Of a DNA stretch of 6,682 nucleotides, positions 4,338 to 6,682 are shown piece after piece. Numbering within the stretch: position 1 is the stretch's first letter; each line of letters begins with the position of its first letter. This DNA comes from Chloroflexota bacterium. GTDB taxonomy: Bacteria; Chloroflexota; UBA6077; CF-72. The DNA is taken from assembly GCA_019247135.1 (NCBI GenBank), contig JAFAPL010000275.1, positions 1 through 6,682 of the forward strand, given 5' to 3'. The translations under genes were made by a program, and so were the position numbers. The notes beneath the pieces are model-generated. The model did no database searches and was not told where the DNA came from. It was given only the letters and a program-made list of their open reading frames with translations.

Positions 4338-6682
4338 TCATGACTGCTGACTTGAGACGCCATGCCGTACGGCCCACACGGCGACCTGTGCGCGCGAGCG
4401 CAGGTCCAGCTTGGTCATGATGTGCTCCAGGTGATTGGAGGCTGTTTTTTCGCTGATGGTGAGGTTCGCCGCGATCTCACGATTTGATAGACCGCGCGCG
4501 AGCAGACGCACCACCTCCACTTCGCGCGGCGAGAGCTTGCTCGGGACATCAGTCCGGCCACCGGTTTCGTCGGTTCGCGGAGTGTCTGCAAGCGACTCGG
4601 CCAGTGCCAGCGCCTCGACCAGGCTTCGCCCTCGACCACGCTCGCGTGCCACGCGCCAGGTTCGCTCCGGCAGCGCCGCGGCCGCGCGGGCGCGGTCGTG
4701 CTCGGAGTCGGCGAGGTCGGCAGGTGCGATCGGCGCACCGAGTGCTTCGTACGCCGCCTCACTTGCGCCGAACAACTCCGCCACTTGCTCCGGCGGGGCC
4801 GTCTCCACCGCAAGCCCGGCCAGTGCGAGCAGGCATTCGAGCAAGCCCTGCTTGTTACTGATATCGCGCTGGATATTCAGACTTTCGAGAATCAGGCGCC
4901 GCCCCTCGGCGAAGTCACCGCGAGCGCGCGCTGTCTGGCCAAGCTTATGCAGACACGAGGCGATCCCAGGCAGCCCATGCACGTTTCGCCACAGCGAAAG
5001 GCTTTCGGAATACAACCGCTGCGCTGCGTCGAGATCACCTTCGAGCCGTGCCAGATCGCCGAGTCGGTTGAATGAATCCGCCTCGTGATCTCTGACGCCG
5101 TGTTCGCGACAAAGCCGTAGACAGGCCTCGAACTGTCGCCGCGCGCTGGCGTAATCGCCAGTGTGGTATCCAACCATACCCAGATCGCCAACCAGCGGCA
5201 CACCACCGACAGGGTCGTTCAGCCGCGTATGCGCGTCCAGGCTCCGCTCGTAAAACACGCGAGCACCGGCATGATCGCGACCCTCAAACAGGACATGCCC
5301 GACCAGGTGGAAGGCGTCTGCCAATCCACGCAGGTCGTCGAGTTGCGTGAACAGCGCGGCGCTTTCGTCCAGGTGGAGATGGGCAGGTGCGTAGTCACCC
5401 TGTCGCCATTCGAGCGCGCCCAACCCCAGCAGCGCTCGCGCGCGCGCAACTGACACGCGTACGGGCGCGACCTCGAGGGCACGCGTCAGCCAGAGACGCG
5501 CCTCGCCAGGTGTCGTGCTGTAGTGCAACCAGAAGAACCACAAGGTGCCGCACAGGTCCAGGGCGTCGTCGAGGTCCTGGGGCTCCCAAGCGGCCGCGAG
5601 GCCGCGCCGTGGGTCCTCCGTCTCGCGTGAGTCCCGCAGCGCCCACGCCAGGACTGCGCGGATGTTGTTCATCTCGAGCGCGATGAGCGCGTGCATGCGT
5701 TCCTGGTCGGCGCCGCGCGCCAGCGCGGCTTGATCCGCCAGCCGGCGAAAATATCGAGCGTGCGCGCGGCGCATGGGCGCCTCTTCTCCGGCGCGTATCA
5801 GTTGCTCGAGCGCGAACTCTCGCACAACGTACAGCATCTCGAAACGCGGGTCGGCCCCATCCTGATCAGACCTGCGTATCAGGCTGTGGTCGAACAATGC
5901 GGACAGTGCCTCGAGCGCATCAGTGCCGGGCATGTCGTCGAGACACACGTGTTCTGCCGCGGTAAGAGAGAAGCCGCCGGCGAAAACCGATAATCGCCGC
6001 AAGAGCACTTGCTGATCAGGTGAGAGGAGGTCGTAACTCCACGCCACGGCGTCCCGCATGGTGCGCAGTCGGGTCGGTACGTCCTGCGCCGAGCTTGAAA
6101 GCAGCGGGAGACCTGGCTGCATGCGCTCCAGCAACGCCTCTGGCGCGAGCATCCGCAACCGCGCGGCGGCCAGCTCGATCGCTAACGGCAAGCCGTTGAG
6201 CTTGCTGCAGATGTCGATCACGCTGGCCGTATTGCCATCGGTAAGCGCGAACTCGCCGCAGGCTGCGCGCGCTCGACTGAGAAATAGCTGGACGGCTTCG
6301 TACTGCTCGATCTCCTCACGCGCGTAGGCGTGGTGACGATCAGGCACGCTCAACGTCGGAACCGGCAGCAGGTACTCCGATGACAGCCGCAGCGGTGTTC
6401 GGCTGGTTGCCAGTACAGCGAGGCCGGGACACGCTGCAAGAAGCTCAGGAATAACCTGTCCGGCCGCGAGCACGTGCTCGAAATTGTCGAGCACCAGCAA
6501 GACGCTCCTGGTGCCCATAGCGGCTGCCGTGCCCGCGATCAGGTCGGTGCCGGTCGTGTCGGCGATGTCGAGCGCCGCGGCGATCAGGCCTGGCACGAGT
6601 TGGGCATCTGAGATTGGCGCCAGAGACACGAAACGGGCGCCGTCCGGGAAAACAGCCGCCGCCCGAGCGGCGACGGCAATCA
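4338..6682 (-). CDS. STAND ATPase / TPR / LuxR-type transcriptional regulator, N-terminus cut by window edge
   Basis: The minus-strand frame is open from the right edge (first full codon 6680) to TGA at 4340-4338, giving 780 visible residues. The visible start, IAVAARAAAVFPDGARFVSL, is the usual sequence just after the P-loop. The Walker A motif and about 50-60 N-terminal residues therefore lie outside the window, and the in-frame GTG at 6629 is not the real start. Visible parts in order are: Walker B SVLLVLDNFEH (about 59-69), LATSRTPLRL (about 88-97), GLPLAIELAAARLR (about 160-173), SYDLLSPDQQ with LSVFAGGFSL (about 212-236), TPR-like repeats (about 415-630), and a LuxR/GerE helix-turn-helix (about 716-780, LSPREVEVVRLLARG then SNREIAANLTISEKTASNHL). 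Proteins of this design are thought to be ATP-driven switches in which an inducer or partner senses through the TPRs and the C-terminus binds DNA. The target is unknown. It converges with the surface-protein gene, so no operon link exists. The reading frame is intact. Confidence 0.92.
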   Translation of the reverse strand, partial: IAVAARAAAVFPDGARFVSLAPISDAQLVPGLIAAALDIADTTGTDLIAGTAAAMGTRSVLLVLDNFEHVLAAGQVIPELLAACPGLAVLATSRTPLRLSSEYLLPVPTLSVPDRHHAYAREEIEQYEAVQLFLSRARAACGEFALTDGNTASVIDICSKLNGLPLAIELAAARLRMLAPEALLERMQPGLPLLSSSAQDVPTRLRTMRDAVAWSYDLLSPDQQVLLRRLSVFAGGFSLTAAEHVCLDDMPGTDALEALSALFDHSLIRRSDQDGADPRFEMLYVVREFALEQLIRAGEEAPMRRAHARYFRRLADQAALARGADQERMHALIALEMNNIRAVLAWALRDSRETEDPRRGLAAAWEPQDLDDALDLCGTLWFFWLHYSTTPGEARLWLTRALEVAPVRVSVARARALLGLGALEWRQGDYAPAHLHLDESAALFTQLDDLRGLADAFHLVGHVLFEGRDHAGARVFYERSLDAHTRLNDPVGGVPLVGDLGMVGYHTGDYASARRQFEACLRLCREHGVRDHEADSFNRLGDLARLEGDLDAAQRLYSESLSLWRNVHGLPGIASCLHKLGQTARARGDFAEGRRLILESLNIQRDISNKQGLLECLLALAGLAVETAPPEQVAELFGASEAAYEALGAPIAPADLADSEHDRARAAAALPERTWRVARERGRGRSLVEALALAESLADTPRTDETGGRTDVPSKLSPREVEVVRLLARGLSNREIAANLTISEKTASNHLEHIMTKLDLRSRAQVAVWAVRHGVSSQQS

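Noticed and set aside
4435..5088. Plus-strand open frames opposite the regulator
   Set aside because: They are antisense shadows of an intact, conserved coding frame, with Arg/Ser/Ala-rich products lacking domains.
6627..6629. GTG 6629 as the start of the LuxR-type regulator
   Set aside because: The frame stays open to the window edge. The 17 codons upstream (IAVAARAAAVFPDGARF) match the conserved post-P-loop region of the family, so the gene is truncated by the window.
4338..6682. LuxR-type regulator as dedicated regulator of the surface protein
   Set aside because: The genes converge, there is no shared promoter, and the family regulates many unrelated targets. Proximity alone is not evidence.

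Overview
The window looks like a stretch of a high-GC bacterial chromosome, most likely from the Chloroflexota (a Thermomicrobia/Sphaerobacter-like lineage is plausible but unproven). This rests on two gene styles common in that phylum: a large secreted protein whose beta-sandwich domains are strung together by long Thr-Pro linkers, and a large STAND-type ATPase with a LuxR C-terminal domain. No rRNA, tRNA, CRISPR array, transposase or phage gene is visible.

Layout. (1) The minus-strand start of an EthD-family small protein runs off the left edge (1-231). (2) A roughly 245-bp divergent intergenic region (232-477) holds a strong 18-nt inverted repeat and, just before the next gene, a 16-bp direct repeat with 24-bp period that is itself made of 11-bp-spaced TGAGC half-sites. 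(3) A 1267-codon plus-strand gene (478-4281) fills most of the window. It encodes an exported multidomain protein: signal peptide, a tandem pair of two-cysteine domains, three prealbumin-like (SpaA/CnaB-like) domains, and a DUF11-like domain split by a roughly 210-residue insertion. Low-complexity Thr/Pro linkers separate these, and the protein ends in a short charged tail without a sortase signal or membrane anchor. Several linkers contain near-identical DNA tandem repeats (30-, 66- and 18-bp units). (4) A 56-bp convergent gap contains a weak hairpin. (5) A minus-strand STAND ATPase/TPR/LuxR regulator (4338-6682) runs off the right edge, so its Walker A end is missing.

How they relate. The three genes do not form an operon: EthD and the surface protein diverge, and the surface protein and the regulator converge. 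Nothing in the sequence links the regulator to the surface gene. The most interesting object is the surface protein, because of its cysteine bookkeeping (exactly two per folded module), its candidate isopeptide triads, its split DUF11 domain and its recently expanded linkers. The direct-repeat operator candidate in front of it is the next most interesting.
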